DNA of 64,000 nucleotides from Beaufortia kweichowensis (Eukaryota; Chordata; Actinopteri; Cypriniformes; Gastromyzontidae), in contig CM032806.1 in assembly GCA_019155185.1 (NCBI GenBank), positions 1,686,001 to 1,750,000 on the forward strand, read 5' to 3'. This document shows positions 34,201 through 45,995 of the stretch, one piece after another. Numbering within the stretch: position 1 is the first letter of the stretch; each line of letters begins with the position of its first letter. Under the pieces are notes generated by a model that did not search any database, had not been told where the DNA came from, and saw nothing but the letters and a program-made list of their open reading frames with translations. Both the position numbers and the translations under genes were made by a program.

Positions 34201-35670
34201 GGTTTATATGATATTTTGTGTATTTCTCTTAATAATATTCTTTTATTATTTTGTCACAGTAGAGGGTTCTATAAAGGTTGGATGACTGTATTTTTTTATG
34301 TGCCAAACAGATGTGAATGTCAGGTCTGGATATAGTTTTGATGGCTTGTGGTATTATTAAGCCATCATAAAAGCACACTGGTGATGCAGGTGTGTCTCGT
34401 GGGGTCAGAGGAACACGGCTCGCTCCTCTTAACAGCACTTAAGACCCCCTGTCTTCATGAATAAAGGGACTGATTTTATGACAGTGGGATAGAAAGACTA
34501 TCATAAATGCAAATCTCAAAACATAAAAGTTTAAACTCTTGGAAGTTGGATGGTTGGTCCAAACTCGAGGGAGATTAAGAGAGATTAAAACTGCTTAATA
34601 CCTGGCAGCGTGTTATTGGACGACTCTCGGTGCCGGTGACAGGAAAGGTGACTTTAGCCGAGACAAGAATTATGATCCGTCTGGACGAGCCATCATCTGA
34701 AGAAAAGACAGAACATCATGGAAAGAGCAAAAGGATAAAGATATTAACAATAGGGTAAAGTAATTGTTTGGGTGGGTAATTTTGTTTTTGTTTCCATAAG
34801 GCAATAATTCCAGATTTTTGCCATTTTAAAAACAAAATATAGAATGAAAAATATGTTTTTACAGAATTACATCATGTTTTTAGCACATAAAACTCTCAAA
34901 ACCAAAAATATAACTGTATGATACAACCCTGTTAAAGTATCCTAACTTGAAGAACAAATGACTGATCTCACCACAAAATGCCTGAGAGATAAACAACATG
35001 TTGCGCTACAGTTTCTGGATACCACACATCCTCAACAAAGTGATTTCCCGCTGGCAAAAATCAATAGCACTCCTGTTATGTTTACACCACGACGGTAGAC
35101 AGACATGTCTAGATCAAGTCCAAAAACAATCTCTGTTGCTTCATTTTATCTTCTGTGATGGACAATAAACCTCACCTGCTCCCGAAAGTTCATTTTCTGA
35201 AAGAGCGGAGCTCACCTGCGGGCCGGATCACCGAATCTCAGGCTCTTGTGTTGTGTCTGTACACACATTAGCGTGTGGATTTGAGTATTTGTGAAAGCAT
35301 TACAACGTCCTGCCAAGTACAACACAACAATTTACAATCATATAATCATAATTTGCAGGATTAATGCAGCACCAGCTAAAGCAATCTCCATTTTTATAAT
35401 TTAAAGCTGCAATCCATAACTTTTATATTTTATGCTTTTATCCAAAACAATTTACAGTGCATTTATTCTTTACATTATTATCAGGTTATCTCATGAACTT
35501 TACTTAATGCTCAACATGTAAACAAACGCCTCTCCAGACAGAATCCCATTATAAACACACTGAAGTATATATGACTTGATATGACCAGTTACGTATTGAT
35601 TTTATGTTCCGGTATTGTTTCCAGGAGGCGCTGATTGAACTCCGGTGCACTGCCAAGCCATACAGTGGTG
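34201..35670. other. Mixed intergenic DNA, nothing recognised
   Basis: Contains a degenerate SINE-tail trace (TATGCTTTTATCCAAAACAA near 35430). Otherwise it is AT-rich, with moderate GC near 34560-34700. No exon is supported. Confidence 0.38.
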
Positions 35671-35679
35671 ACTACAGTA

Positions 35680-36080
35680 CCTAAGGCCCGACCCGAACGT
35701 GACCTCGGTCAAAGGCTTCAATAGCACGACCAGCCGAAGACCCCCAGTCGCCACCCAACAGCGCCCCAATGACTCCAATTAAGGTGAACCGACGTGACAA
35801 AGACAAATGAGTGTTTTGGCGGGGAACCGTAATTGCGTGGATACGACCCATTACCTGCCCTTCCCAGGTGTAATTATTAAGCCACCGGTGCCGAACAAAT
35901 GAGAAGAACACAGGCCTGCTGGCGCAGCCGAGCGCGGCCCGGTCTCACCTTCATCTCGGCGCAGGCGTCTCTCCTCCAGACCAACAGCTGTGAAACACCA
36001 GCCGCTCCGACTGACGGAGGTCCCTGAGCTAACAAGACCTCGCGGAGAGACCTCACAGATGGAAACTTTCTTGACTTTAC
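35680..36080. promoter_or_regulatory. Strong candidate conserved non-coding block
   Basis: A GC-rich, repeat-free block with clear borders. It includes GACTCCAATTAAGG near 35769, GGAACCGTAATTGCG near 35822, TACCTGCCCTTCCCAGGTG (paired ACCTG/CAGGTG E-box-like sites) near 35852, and GGTGTAATTATTAAGCC near 35867. A minus-strand frame of 76 codons crosses it without codon bias. Confidence 0.45.
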
Positions 36081-36415
36081 AGGGAGAAGGAATGTAGGTT
36101 AGATTAAAAGTAAGTAAAAGTTAAAAGTAAGTAAAAATGTTGCTTATATCTTTCCAAACTCACATTATGTTTTTTCTTCCATGCAGCGCAAAAGGAGACC
36201 AAACGCTGATAGGGATTTTTACTGCCAAACTTAACATGAGGATAAATGTCTTTTTATACAAAGAGCTGCAGGTAATATAACATACATTGTGTTAGATTTT
36301 TTCTTATCAAAAAACACGTCTGACACGTCTCCTTTCACATTTTTGGGCCTGATTTAGATATTAAGAACATCTGAACATGCATCTGTAAGTCTGTGAGCAG
36401 AGAAATCTGCTCTCT
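36081..36415. other. AT-rich DNA with a small direct repeat
   Basis: AAAAGTAAGTAAAAGTT near 36107 repeats once immediately (AAAAGTAAGTAAAAATG). Nothing else. Confidence 0.45.
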
Positions 36416-36419
36416 TTTT

Positions 36420-36830
36420 TCCATTTGTAAAGATGTCCAATTTCATTTTACCTGCCACCTTGCGTTGCCAGATTTGGGCCCATCCCGGCATACAAAAAGG
36501 CATTAACTTAGGCAGCGTTCCCTGGGACAAAGAGCAATGTTTTTTATTTGTATTATTCAATGCAATTTCTCGCCCTGATATGTTTGGCCTGTACAGTGCA
36601 GAAGTGTTTTTTAAATCTCTTTAATCATTTTGCGAGGCTGTGGGAAGACAGGAACATATATTCGAGGCGAATGGAGAGTGTAACTTAAGGTGATGCTATC
36701 AATTACATCCAGCCGCCCCCGCAAGATATACGGCAATATCACCGCTGCGGTATACGGCCTAAACCAGAGAGGCTGGATTAAAAATAAAGGTGGGGAACAG
36801 TTATGACACTCACTACTGCCCCCTTAAGAT
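36420..36830. promoter_or_regulatory. Strong candidate conserved non-coding block
   Basis: Repeat-free sequence with balanced composition. Motif-like parts include GGCATTAACTTAGG near 36501, GCAATGTTTTTTATTTG near 36534, GATGCTATCAATTACATCC near 36692 and GATATACGGCAATATC near 36725. Opposing 63- and 68-codon frames overlap and are not coding. It sits 340 bp from the preceding block. Confidence 0.43.
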
Positions 36831-37810
36831 CAGATATGCAAATAACAAGTGATGGAACCAAATATGAGCTGTGGGAAAATGTTACATTTATGTTTTGTTA
36901 CATTATATTGTTACTTTTACAGGAAAGTGACATGACAGTCTTTTTCTTGGTACTTTACCAGAAAATCTAGATATAAGATGGAGAACATCTGAATTTGATA
37001 CATGGTCTGCAATGTTTCTAGATTAAAGACAAAAAAGTTTGATGTGTTTAAAATGAAATAAAATGAAAACAAAGTTGCAGAATATTACTTTTTAATAACA
37101 TATTCCTAAACAGTATATCGAAAAATATTAGGACACAAAAGCTATATTTAATGTATGAATGTTAATTTGCAGATTATATTGCAGATTAAATATTAAAGAG
37201 ACGTTTTTCAATCAGAACACTTTACAAAAGTATGTTTGGTAGATTTTAAAAGCAATAGACAAATTTGGATGTGTTCTAGTTGTTAAATGTTAATGTGATG
37301 ATCTACATCTGTGTAAATGTGAGGAAAACTGACTTTATACATCCCTTCAGTAATGTGGTAATGATTAAAATATCTTAATCATAATGCAATGAGAATTTTG
37401 TTCATTTGAGTCACCTACAAGAGTCAGACAACTAATGATGTGACCTGAAATCTGCATTTGTCTGACAATACAGCAGACGTCCAAGTCATTTTTGCCAGAT
37501 GTCAGATAGAAATCTTAACTAAATAGATGTTTATTTTCTCTTAATAAGATCATCCTCTAAAGTCACATATTGAGAACACAAACAGCAAACTTTCTCTTAC
37601 TCGTGATGACAGAGAGTTGAAGGTGATGGCTGTTCTGTACGGGAGGCGGACTGTGGCAGGACCTGTGGGATGCTGATCCAGGGTCAGTGGAAGATCTTCA
37701 TGGTGAAGGCGGAGAGAGGGCGTATGTGTGCATGAGCATCACACGTGTAATACCCCACACATCTGTTGAGCGAGAGAGTAAGAGCACGCTGTAATCTCAC
37801 ACCTGCTGCG
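36831..37810. other. AT-rich DNA, nothing recognised
   Basis: AT-rich through about 37600, then a moderately GC-rich lead-in to the CA repeat. Confidence 0.4.
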
Positions 37811-37815
37811 AGAGG

Positions 37816-37848
37816 ACACACACACGCACACGCACACACACACACACG

Positions 37849-37900
<52 letters not shown>
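37816..37900. repeat. (CA)n microsatellite with CG interruptions
   Basis: A long CA run interrupted by GC steps (CACGCA). Three overlapping Cys-Val frames on the minus strand are artefacts of it. Confidence 0.97.
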
Positions 37901-37901
<1 letters not shown>

Positions 37902-38130
37902 CTGCTCCTGCAGATCAATGATGCAACACAAACACACACTCACTGCTGACACATTAGCACTCACACAAACACCCCAAGCAAAAATCACACACACACCCAT
38001 TTGCTTTGACATAGATATATAGATTAAGTGTTGGGGTGACTAACTAGTTTAATGCTGATGTTTTGTTGTTATATAAATGAAAATGCTTTCTACTCTAGAT
38101 ATATTTTTGTTAATAGATAAGATTGCTTAT

Positions 38131-38400
38131 AGGAGAAATAAAAACAAAAAATACATGAAGTCTATAGAGGTGTAAATGAATGTAGATTGTTGAGGTAAAA
38201 TAATCTGGATTTGGGTCAATTTGATGAGAAATGTTTGAGTTGATATTGAAATCTTCAATAATATTGACCTTTGATGTCAAACTTGATAAATCTTGAGTTT
38301 GTGTCATTGTTAAGATCTCTTCTGAAACTCTAATGACAGAGACGTTTATGAGATTTATGACTCTATTTAATCATTGATGTCTAGGAGAAATAATTGAGAC
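38131..38400 (-). repeat. Unnamed dispersed repeat family, copy 4 (reverse orientation)
   Basis: On the minus strand it runs parallel to 15572-15822: GATTTATCAAGTTTGACATC, ACTCAAACATTTCTCATCAA, AATCCAGATTATTTTACCTC and CTCTATAGACTTCATGTATT. The 5' part (TTTCTCCTAGACATCAATGA on the minus strand) matches 33930 and 60440. Finding it inverted supports transposition over simple segmental duplication. Confidence 0.75.
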
Positions 38401-38489
38401 ATAAACTAAATTCAGCTGTGATTTTTCCTTCTTGTAGTGTCAGTAGTAAAGGTCACACACACCCACTTGGTCCGACACAGATATATAGA

Positions 38490-38960
38490 TCGAGAGAGTA
38501 AGAAATGATAAAGTATAAAAAGGTTGAACAGAAAATAGCCGCAGGTGTTGCGGCTCACTTGATCGTCACCCATTCACTGAGATAACTGCTGTGAGAAGAG
38601 TCGAGCGCTATCATTTTATCAGACCATTTCACCCCCTTCCTCTCTTTCACACCAACCTCTCCACCGTGTCAAAAAAGAGAAAGATGAACTCAGTGAGGTA
38701 CATCTCACGTACCCCTTTTTGAGTTCATGAAATATGCACCTGTCCCACTTTCTCCAGCATCACAATTAATCTAACGTTTCTCTGGCAGCCCTGACGCTGC
38801 GCAATTCACATCCCAGGGGTAAAGCGATGGCTGGATCTGCCCCAGGACTGGGATTATACTGGAAACCAGAGCGGAGGATATTCACCTGTTACTGGGAATG
38901 AACCAGCGGGTGTTCCTCCAAACCCAATGAAGAGGAAGAAACAAGCAGATGTGTTAACGG
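38490..38960. promoter_or_regulatory. Candidate conserved non-coding block
   Basis: Repeat-free and GC-richer, with TCGTCACCCATTCACTG near 38564, GCATCACAATTAATCTAACG near 38757 and CTGACGCTGCGCAATTCACATC near 38791. No coding support. Confidence 0.36.
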
Positions 38961-39019
38961 CCACACACGCACACATGCATTTGACTCTGTTAGTGATGGT
39001 TTTATCTCTCATATCAATT

Positions 39020-39115
39020 ACATTTTCTGTAGACATTTATGCATTTGACAGGGGCTTTTATCCAAAAGTGCATTCCAGTCATACATTATTTCAGCCCCGG
39101 GTGTTTAACACATGA
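39020..39115 (-). mobile_element. SINE with L2-type tail, minus orientation, truncated
   Basis: ACATTTATGCATTTGACAGG and GGCTTTTATCCAAAAGTGC give the tail on the minus strand (GGATAAAAGCC). Body traces run to GTTTAACACATGACC at about 39113. The stem of the GGATA hairpin is partly mutated and the tRNA-like head is lost. Confidence 0.65.
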
Positions 39116-40080
39116 CCTTCTATTGAAACTAAACTGACAAAACAGCTACTTCTGAATTGCCGTCAACAGAAAAGATGCTTTTGGCAGCAGATTTGTGTAG
39201 TTACAACATGAATCGATAAGACTTTAAAAGCTTTCAAATGAAAGGAGAAATCAACACGGACTGACAGAAGCTTGTTATAATAACACAGTTTTCAGATGTT
39301 ACAGAAAGTCGAGTCGGTTCTTCATGAGGATGCCTGTCAGGTGTCAATAGTGAGACACTTTGTTGACTTGCATCTCTGCAGACTTTTCTTTTTGATCTCT
39401 TTTGAAATGATCTTTCAGTGAGAGAATTGCTAACAGCATTTCTGTGTGTTGTGGGTTTGAGGTTCAGATAAGGACGACTTGTAGGCGTCGTGTCCCTCAT
39501 TAACATCAAGCATCCATTATGTCATTTTACAAGGATTAATGTCTTAGCCTTGAGAAGCGCCTATTACTGAGTGTCTACTAAGTGTATGACTGCACAAGTG
39601 TGTCATGAACTACATTCAACTTCATTTATTATGTCTGAATATGTGCATTGAGAATAAAGTATAAAGTAAAGAGATATACACCATCAGAAAGTCAGCCGAT
39701 CTTGAAAGATCTTGATGATCGCTGATAAATATAAAAGATTTTTTGAGAAAACAAGCAAACGTTTTAATGCAGATTTTTCTGGGAGAAATATTTCAGGAGT
39801 ATACAGTACAGTAGAAAAATTCAGCAGATGTCAATATAGACGGGCTGTACCCTCAAAAACAAAACTATAAAAGGCAATATGACCCATACTTCAAAATAAA
39901 TACAGTGTTGAGTCCCCTGATGTCAACTATAAAAAAGCCTGAAAGAAAACCAGCTGGGAATCACTAAAGCAACAGAAAGTTCTTTAACTTCCTCCAAAAG
40001 TTTCTGGGTCTAAATTGAAGCTTTATTTTTAATGTCTACGTACTGTAGTGCAGAATCTGCTGTCCATATATACAATATGA
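39116..40080. other. Mixed intergenic DNA, nothing recognised
   Basis: A 91-codon minus-strand frame (39234-39509) lacks codon bias. The rest is AT-rich. Confidence 0.38.
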
Positions 40081-40085
40081 ATTAA

Positions 40086-40088
<3 letters not shown>

Positions 40089-40181
<93 letters not shown>

Positions 40182-40184
40182 TCT
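40089..40184. repeat. (CT)n microsatellite
   Basis: Nearly pure CT run with two CCC interruptions. Confidence 0.97.
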
Positions 40185-40655
40185 ATGCTATTTTAGTCTT
40201 TCTCGATTTCTCTTTCTCTGTTATATTTACTGTCTCTGTCTCCCCGAGTCTATTCTGAAGTTCTGAATATCACTGTAACTTCAACCTGACAAACAGTACT
40301 GTATATTACTGTCCAGACTAAAGGACAACCCTTACAAAAACAAAGTTTATTTAAGTGTTTTAACTCAAAATACCTCCAAGTCTACATTTAATGTACTTCT
40401 TAGATAAATAACTAGTTGTGAACTCAAAGTTACACGTAATGTATACTTCTCTTTAAAGTAATTGTTTACATACTAAAAAGTGAAAAACGTATCACCTATC
40501 ATCTATAGAAATGTGTCTTGGGTTAAGGGCTCACACATAAAAAATAAGAAGTGACGTTCAGAATGCATTTTAAAAAGTGGTGGCAGATTGAAAATACTTG
40601 GTTTTTAATATATACGTTGTTTGAGGTTGACATCCTGTGGACACTAGTTTATTAA
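40185..40655. other. AT-rich DNA, nothing recognised
   Basis: AT-rich and without repeat ends or coding frame. Confidence 0.4.
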
Positions 40656-40659
40656 ACTG

Positions 40660-41000
40660 CATCATCTGCACTGCGATCCACAGAAAGAGAAACTCATGTG
40701 GAACAACATCAGAATGAGTAAATAATGACAGTTTGATTTGGAGATTTCAGGTTTGTAAGAGCCATCATTAGCCCGCATTCCTCCAGCATGTCTGTTTACG
40801 GTCAGTGTACCGTCGGTCGATGTCTCTGTGGATCTCTGTGTGGGCCGAGGGGTGTGTGGTACACAGCTAAGAATAATGGTTGTGTTAGCGTGTGGGTGGG
40901 CAGGGACACAGTCAAAGCAAAGGCCATCTGCCATAGCAAACCTCCTGATTAAAAACCTGGGGAGGAGTTTATTCCCTTCCAGACTTTATTACTTTATAGC
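40660..41000. promoter_or_regulatory. Candidate conserved non-coding block
   Basis: A GC-richer, repeat-free block. It includes GCCATCATTAGCCCGC near 40761, GTACCGTCGGTCGATG near 40807, GGTACACAGCTAAGAATAATGG near 40858 and CCTCCTGATTAAAAACC near 40941. Opposing 65- and 90-codon frames overlap and show no bias. Confidence 0.42.
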
Positions 41001-41069
41001 CTTCCAACATATGCCCACCCTTTAAACATAAATGAAAACAAAGATTTAATGGAGAGAATAATGTCTCAG

Positions 41070-41250
41070 ACTTTTGTCTCATCTGTGTCTCAGATATTTC
41101 TCCTGAGAAAGAGTCAGAAATCTCACAAATGTCCTTAGAGTTTCAGAAGAGATCTCAACAATGACATAAACTGAACTCAGATTTATCAAGTGTGACATCA
41201 TCAAATCTCTTGAGATATGAAAGAGCATCTCATGAAAACAAAGTTAAAAA
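41070..41250 (+). repeat. Unnamed dispersed repeat family, copy 5
   Basis: GTCTCAGATATTTCTCCTGA, GAGTCAGAAATCTCACAAATG, AGAGTTTCAGAAGAGATCTC and CTCAGATTTATCAAGTGTGA occur in order. The copy matches the central part of those at 33930 and 60440 and the start of the 15572 copy, bridging the two halves of the family. Confidence 0.72.
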
Positions 41251-41865
41251 ACCTTTATAAATACCTGCTAGTTTTCAAGGAATGAATGTTGTGGCTGGAT
41301 CTCATCATTCATGGTTTTCAGAGGTCATACAGATATAAAAAGCACATTAGTGTTTCTTCCTCTGCGTTTGGAGAGTCATGTACGTTTCCTCGAGCGTGCA
41401 GGAGCAAAGCGCCGAGCAGGTGACTGGTCCAAGAGTTTATTAAGGTACCTGTAAACTGGTAAAGGTTTAGAAACATGAGAGATGAGTTCTGCGTACTTTA
41501 AATGAGGCCGAATACAGACGAAACTTAATTTTGATGGATTATGCCACATGACTTTCGTTACTGTTCTGAGGATGATCATCTGTCTCTGTCGGTTTACATA
41601 ACACTGATGAACCTTTTAGTCATGCGCAGGTGACACGTAACGACGGGAGAAAAGCATCTATCACAAATCAAAGTGTGTACTTGTGAACATTTACCTGGCA
41701 GTAAATCACAGCAATGAAACCAGATTCTGTCAGATGGAAATGTTTTTTCTCTAAAACCAGTAATGAAATTATTTATATTTCAATAGTTTTAATATTTAAT
41801 GTTTTCATCACCAGCATCTGTAAGAGTGTTTAACCTTCACTTTTACAAATAACAGATTGAAAATT
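41251..41865. other. Mixed intergenic DNA, nothing recognised
   Basis: A moderately GC-rich stretch near 41360-41660 contains no distinctive repeat or coding signature. Confidence 0.35.
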
Positions 41866-41869
41866 AGAG

Positions 41870-42099
41870 TTAAGGGGGTAGTTCACCCAAAAATAAAATT
41901 CTGTCATCATTTATTTACCCTCATGTGGTTCAAATCCTCATTAAATCCTGATGTACATCTCTCAGTGGTTTTGTGTTCATACAATGAAGGTCAATGTTGT
42001 TTGTACCAACATCTTTTGTGTTCTGCAGAAAAAGAAGGTCATAGAATTATTTAGAATGACATGATGGTGACTAAATGACGAAATAACTATCCTTTTAAG
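41870..42099. mobile_element. Cyprinid AGTTCACCC-type palindromic element, full length
   Basis: The left end TTAAGGGGGTAGTTCACCCA and the right end AACTATCCTTTTAAG are inverted repeats of each other with a few mismatches. Between them lie ATTCTGTCATCATTTATTTA, CCCTCATGTGGTTCAAATCC and GGTCATAGAATTATTTAG. At about 230 bp it fits a non-autonomous DNA transposon common in cyprinids. A longer diverged relative lies at 11803-12230, and a fragment at 49585-49625. Confidence 0.75.
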
Positions 42100-42109
42100 A
42101 CACCATTTA

Positions 42110-42310
42110 CATGTGTGGACTAACATTTCTCCTCTTATGGAGTTTGTGTCACCTCAGACAGAACGGGTGGGATTGCTGTGGCCTGTAGAGATCTCCACAC
42201 GTGACCTTCTGCTCGGCAGGAGTTTCAGAGGAGAGAGATTTCTGGGGCATTCAGTCCCCCACAGGGCCCGTGATCTACCCCGCAGCTACACGCTTTATTT
42301 CTAAAGATGT
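42110..42310. promoter_or_regulatory. Weak candidate non-coding block
   Basis: A GC-richer unique stretch. A 63-codon + strand frame (42113-42304) covers it without splice sites or convincing codon bias. Confidence 0.28.
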
Positions 42311-43420
42311 CCTCAATGGCTTTGTGAGCACTGAAATAAAATGACACGCACACAAACATTTAGAGTTTGTTCTTAACTCAGCTGCAGATTCACTCGGAGT
42401 AACACGGTTTGATGTGAAGATACTGTCTGAATAACTTATATTATCTATATCTATCTAGAATAAAACATCTCTGCACTTCATCTAACAATCCACCACAAAC
42501 ACTATACCTGCTGTAAACCGTACGAGGGCAAACACATATTTATGTCCATCCCAAAACGGGTCGCTTGTAATAGGAATAAATCAGAACATTGGCTTGGACA
42601 AATGAGATGATGTGCTGAAACTGGAGGTGTGCCAAATTGACAAATAAATTAGAAAACAGATTCACTTGACTGTCACTACGTCTGAACAAGACTTGATAAA
42701 GCTTGATAAAGCTTATCTTTAATCTTATCTTTAAAGTCTCTTCTGAGCCACAGTATATAGCAGATCATTTGATTTTAGTGTTAGTGAAGTAAAGGTGTAT
42801 TTTTTCAGGTGAGAGACAGCAAGTCTGTATTTATCAAAGATAAACAATTTATAATCAGCTTCCTGACTGTTAGTTTATTGCGATTAGACACATCACGTTC
42901 TTATCATTAAACTCCAATATTTAACTTTTAACACCTTGTCAACAACATAGAAATGGCTGATGAGAAAAAACAGGCAATGAAAATACTCATTTCACTATAA
43001 ATATCACTACATAACTTTCATTAAAATACAAAAAGGAAAGGTTATTATTTTATAAGACCGGGATTTTATTATTGGCAATTGATTTGTGTTTGTTTTAACA
43101 CAAGTTAACAAAAAACATTTGAAGACTAAAAGGCAATAATTAATAATAACAAAAAACAACAAGACATTGATTCAGCTGCTGAATTATCAACATAAATATT
43201 CCAGTTTTAAATCAAGTACAACAGTTTATAATGTGTACCAAATAAACACACACACACAAAACAGTAAGCTTGAATTTGTGTTTTGTAACTTTAAGCTGTG
43301 CACATTAGCCAGTACCCATAATGCATCTGTGCTGATGTTCACTAACAGTTCATATGTCACTTTGAGATGAAGCAGAAGTGTTAAGCTTCTCATACAGACA
43401 AGTTTCCCGACTCTGTTTAA
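42311..43420. other. AT-rich intergenic DNA, nothing recognised
   Basis: Includes a small TATCTATATCTATCTAG repeat near 42441 and a duplicated GCTTGATAAA near 42700. No gene. Confidence 0.4.
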
Positions 43421-43424
43421 CATG

Positions 43425-43640
43425 CAGGACACTCGGCCCGTGGAAGTCTTCAGTCAAGTCCAATCATGTTTATGTAATGGGTGTCCATCACTGAACAGAA
43501 TTAATGAAAGCTTTTATTCAATTTCTTCTGTGAGGTGTGGAAAACAAGCTGAAATGAGTGTTTAGTGGCTTCTAGCTACACGAGCTCGATTTCACGCGCC
43601 GCTGTGTGCCGGAGTGTGTCAGAACGTGAATAATAAAACT
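43425..43640. promoter_or_regulatory. Candidate conserved non-coding block
   Basis: Repeat-free sequence with CAGAATTAATGAAAGC near 43496, CACGCGCCGCTGTGTGCC near 43592 and CGTGAATAATAAAACTG near 43625. Moderate candidate. Confidence 0.34.
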
Positions 43641-44212
43641 GAGTATAATGCCACAAACATTTGAAGGTCACATTATTGTCCATGCTAAGGTATCGTCACG
43701 ATACAACAACACGTTAACAATTAAATTCGAAAAGTTTGTAAAACCAGTTGCTCATGTTTTTAATTAAAGCCCAAACTTTTTGCTTTAATAATAATCAGAA
43801 TATTCACATTTGTTACATTAAGCACAAATTCAGCATAACCATACATTTGTTTTATTACATGCCAAAATCTTGTTCTGGCCCAATAGTTGACGTATGGCTG
43901 CCGGGTGACATACAAACTATATTTTAAGAGATGCTTTACAAATGTTCAGTACATCACAGATGTGTTTTCTCTGCACATGAATCTATACAGATGTCACATT
44001 TCAGGAGTGATATTTTGCACCTTCTGCTTCTCATTAAAACTGCTGCAGAGACGGATGCATGACGGAAACTTCTGTTGAAATACTTTATACATGAAAACAA
44101 ATATACAGTTTTGTATCATTTACATCATCTTACTATTGCTTGTTTATTAAATATATGAGATAAAATGAGATCATCAAAATGATCAAATTGTCTTCACCTG
44201 GTGACCAGCTAC
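43641..44212. other. AT-rich DNA, nothing recognised
   Basis: AT-rich, with no repeat ends or coding frame that can be defended. Confidence 0.4.
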
Positions 44213-44215
44213 TTA

Positions 44216-44441
44216 TAGACCATTTCGCAAGATGTAAACAGCACTGGTCCAGAAGCACTTCCTGTCTCAGTTTTCAACACTACACAAATGTCAGAACAAA
44301 ATACAATCAACAGAACATTTACAACTGACTTGTTTAACAAAAATCTTTAAGATTTAATTTAATTTACATATGTGAAATACAAAAAACTGAAACAGGAAGT
44401 GCTTCTGGATCAGTGTTGTTTACATCTTGTGAAATGGTCTA
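44216..44441. mobile_element. 226-bp MITE with about 60-bp terminal inverted repeats and TA target site
   Basis: The element begins TAGACCATTTCGCAAGATG and ends CATCTTGTGAAATGGTCTA, its inverted complement with one mismatch. The arms continue inward for about 60 bases (left GCACTTCCTGTCTCAGTTTT; right AAAACTGAAACAGGAAGTGC). It is flanked by TA on both sides (44214-44215 and 44442-44443), as expected of Tc1/mariner-like or PIF/Harbinger-like cut-and-paste insertion. It contains no coding frame. The whole could fold into one long hairpin. Confidence 0.88.
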
Positions 44442-44464
44442 TACAAAACTGTTTGTCAAGATTA

Positions 44465-44635
44465 CACTGTAAAAAAATTCACTGCTTTAAATTTTACAAT
44501 CAACTTAGTCATTATATCATTTTAACTCATTATTAAATTAAACAATTCCAAGTTATACAGCAGCAACTCTCCACTGGCCAAAACTTTAAATAGATGGTAA
44601 TTGAAAATTTAAGGCAGCAAAGAATTTTTATAGTG
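44465..44635. mobile_element. 171-bp MITE with terminal inverted repeats and TA target site
   Basis: The left end CACTGTAAAAAAATTCACTG and the right end GCAAAGAATTTTTATAGTG are inverted repeats with a few mismatches, continued inward by CTTTAAATTTTA and AAAATTTAAGG. TA flanks it on both sides (44463-44464 and 44636-44637). It starts only 21 bases after the TA flank of the preceding MITE. It is a different family, since the ends share no sequence. Confidence 0.82.
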
Positions 44636-44649
44636 TATGTGATTTCAAA

Positions 44650-45095
44650 TCAAATTTGACATTATACAGGTTTAAGTTGAATTTATGATATGAATAAAGA
44701 CATACCTCCTTGTCTGTTGTGATGCATGAAGTCGTCGACATCACCTCTGTATCTGTAACTCAAATCTTGCATGATAACCGTTATTATATTCTTTCATGTA
44801 ATACAAAAACTGTTCATTTAAAAATGAAAACAAGTATGAATGAAAGCTATTTTAACATTTAGGACTTAAATTATATTTGGAGTTTTTGAACTCAAAGTAC
44901 ACCTTGCTTAATTTGAAATTAATCAAAAGGAAGAGAAGGAAACTTTCAAGGTCATTTCAGTGAGATCTGTCTCCTCACTACACCTCAGTCACTGACGTAT
45001 ATCTGTTTGTCCAATGAATTACTGTTTAAGACAAGATAAATTACAACGCTTGAGGTCACATTAGTGAATAATATTCCACGTAAACCTCCCATGAA
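44650..45095. other. AT-rich DNA, nothing recognised
   Basis: AT-rich and featureless by eye. Confidence 0.4.
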
Positions 45096-45099
45096 GAGA

Positions 45100-45485
45100 T
45101 CTCACCTGGGTGACGATCAGTAAAGTGTCTCATATGTCTCATCATATCTCTGTTTCCAACATCTCTCCTTAAGGAATGATGGAGTCCGCTCACGTTTACC
45201 GTCCGCAGACGTGAGAACCCAACTCGCTTATTCAAACTCAGGTCCTGCGACGCCGGCAGCCGCACGGGTGCACTGGGATCTTTCGTTAATTCTTTGCGCT
45301 CTTTGTGTTTTTGTCTAATGAAGACTAATGAATATCTAAAAGCTCTGCGGCTCAGGAGGAGACAGTTGAATACAGAACGAGGTGAAGCTCTATAGATTAT
45401 GATGCAAAGAAGATGTGCCCATGGAGGGTAAACCACCGGAGCGATGGATGAAGTCCAGCTCGGGGACGTCTGGCCCGACAGTCCT
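45100..45485. promoter_or_regulatory. Candidate conserved non-coding block
   Basis: GC-richer unique sequence with CCTGCGACGCCGGCAGCCG near 45243, CTTTCGTTAATTCTTTGCGC near 45281 and GTCTAATGAAGACTAATG (a duplicated CTAATGAA core) near 45314. A 126-codon minus-strand frame crosses it but has no codon bias or splice context. Confidence 0.36.
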
Positions 45486-45577
45486 GTGAATTAAAGTATT
45501 GAAAGAATTCAGTATTTACTCATGTGAAGCATTCTGTGCTCCTCTTAAACAGACATGATGACAACACAGACACTTTT

Positions 45578-45995
45578 GTTATATTGGCCATGTTCAGAAC
45601 AGTATGCAAGCATGCATCACAATTTTTGTGAAATGCCAATTTTGTATGCACGAGACAACACGATGACCTACTGCATTTGGCATTATGTCAATATGCAACC
45701 GGAGAACGCCACATAATTAACTGCATCCCATAATGCACTGTTCATGAGATGACCTTGGCTATGTTTGAAAAGGAATAATGTTTGATAAAATGGTAGGTAA
45801 CAGTATGTACACTACTGTACATCAGATATTATAAAGTATGCTACACTGCTGTGACCTCATGACATCATTATGTTACTTGTCTAGGTTAATAAGTCGTTGG
45901 TTGTATGCTGCAAATACTGCCAGAACAGCAGGTGATTACAGCAATCTACTAATACAGAAAATCCATATTTTATGACCAATAAACAATACATACTA
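45578..45995. repeat. Probable diverged cyprinid repeat (TTCAGAACAGTATGCA family)
   Basis: GTTCAGAACAGTATGCAAGC, TACTGCATTTGGCATTATG, GCATCCCATAATGCACTG and GTGACCTCATGACATC resemble an element I know as dispersed in cyprinid genomes. The ends are not defined. Confidence 0.4.

Noticed and set aside
37684..38012. Three Cys-Val-rich minus-strand frames
   Set aside because: Artefact of the CA microsatellite.
41070..41250. Possible small RNA hairpin at TTTCTCCTGAGAAA
   Set aside because: The near-palindrome is part of the dispersed repeat family and is too short for a microRNA precursor.
45056..45436. 126-codon minus-strand frame
   Set aside because: No codon bias, no recognisable domain, no splice or promoter context; the sequence looks like a non-coding block.
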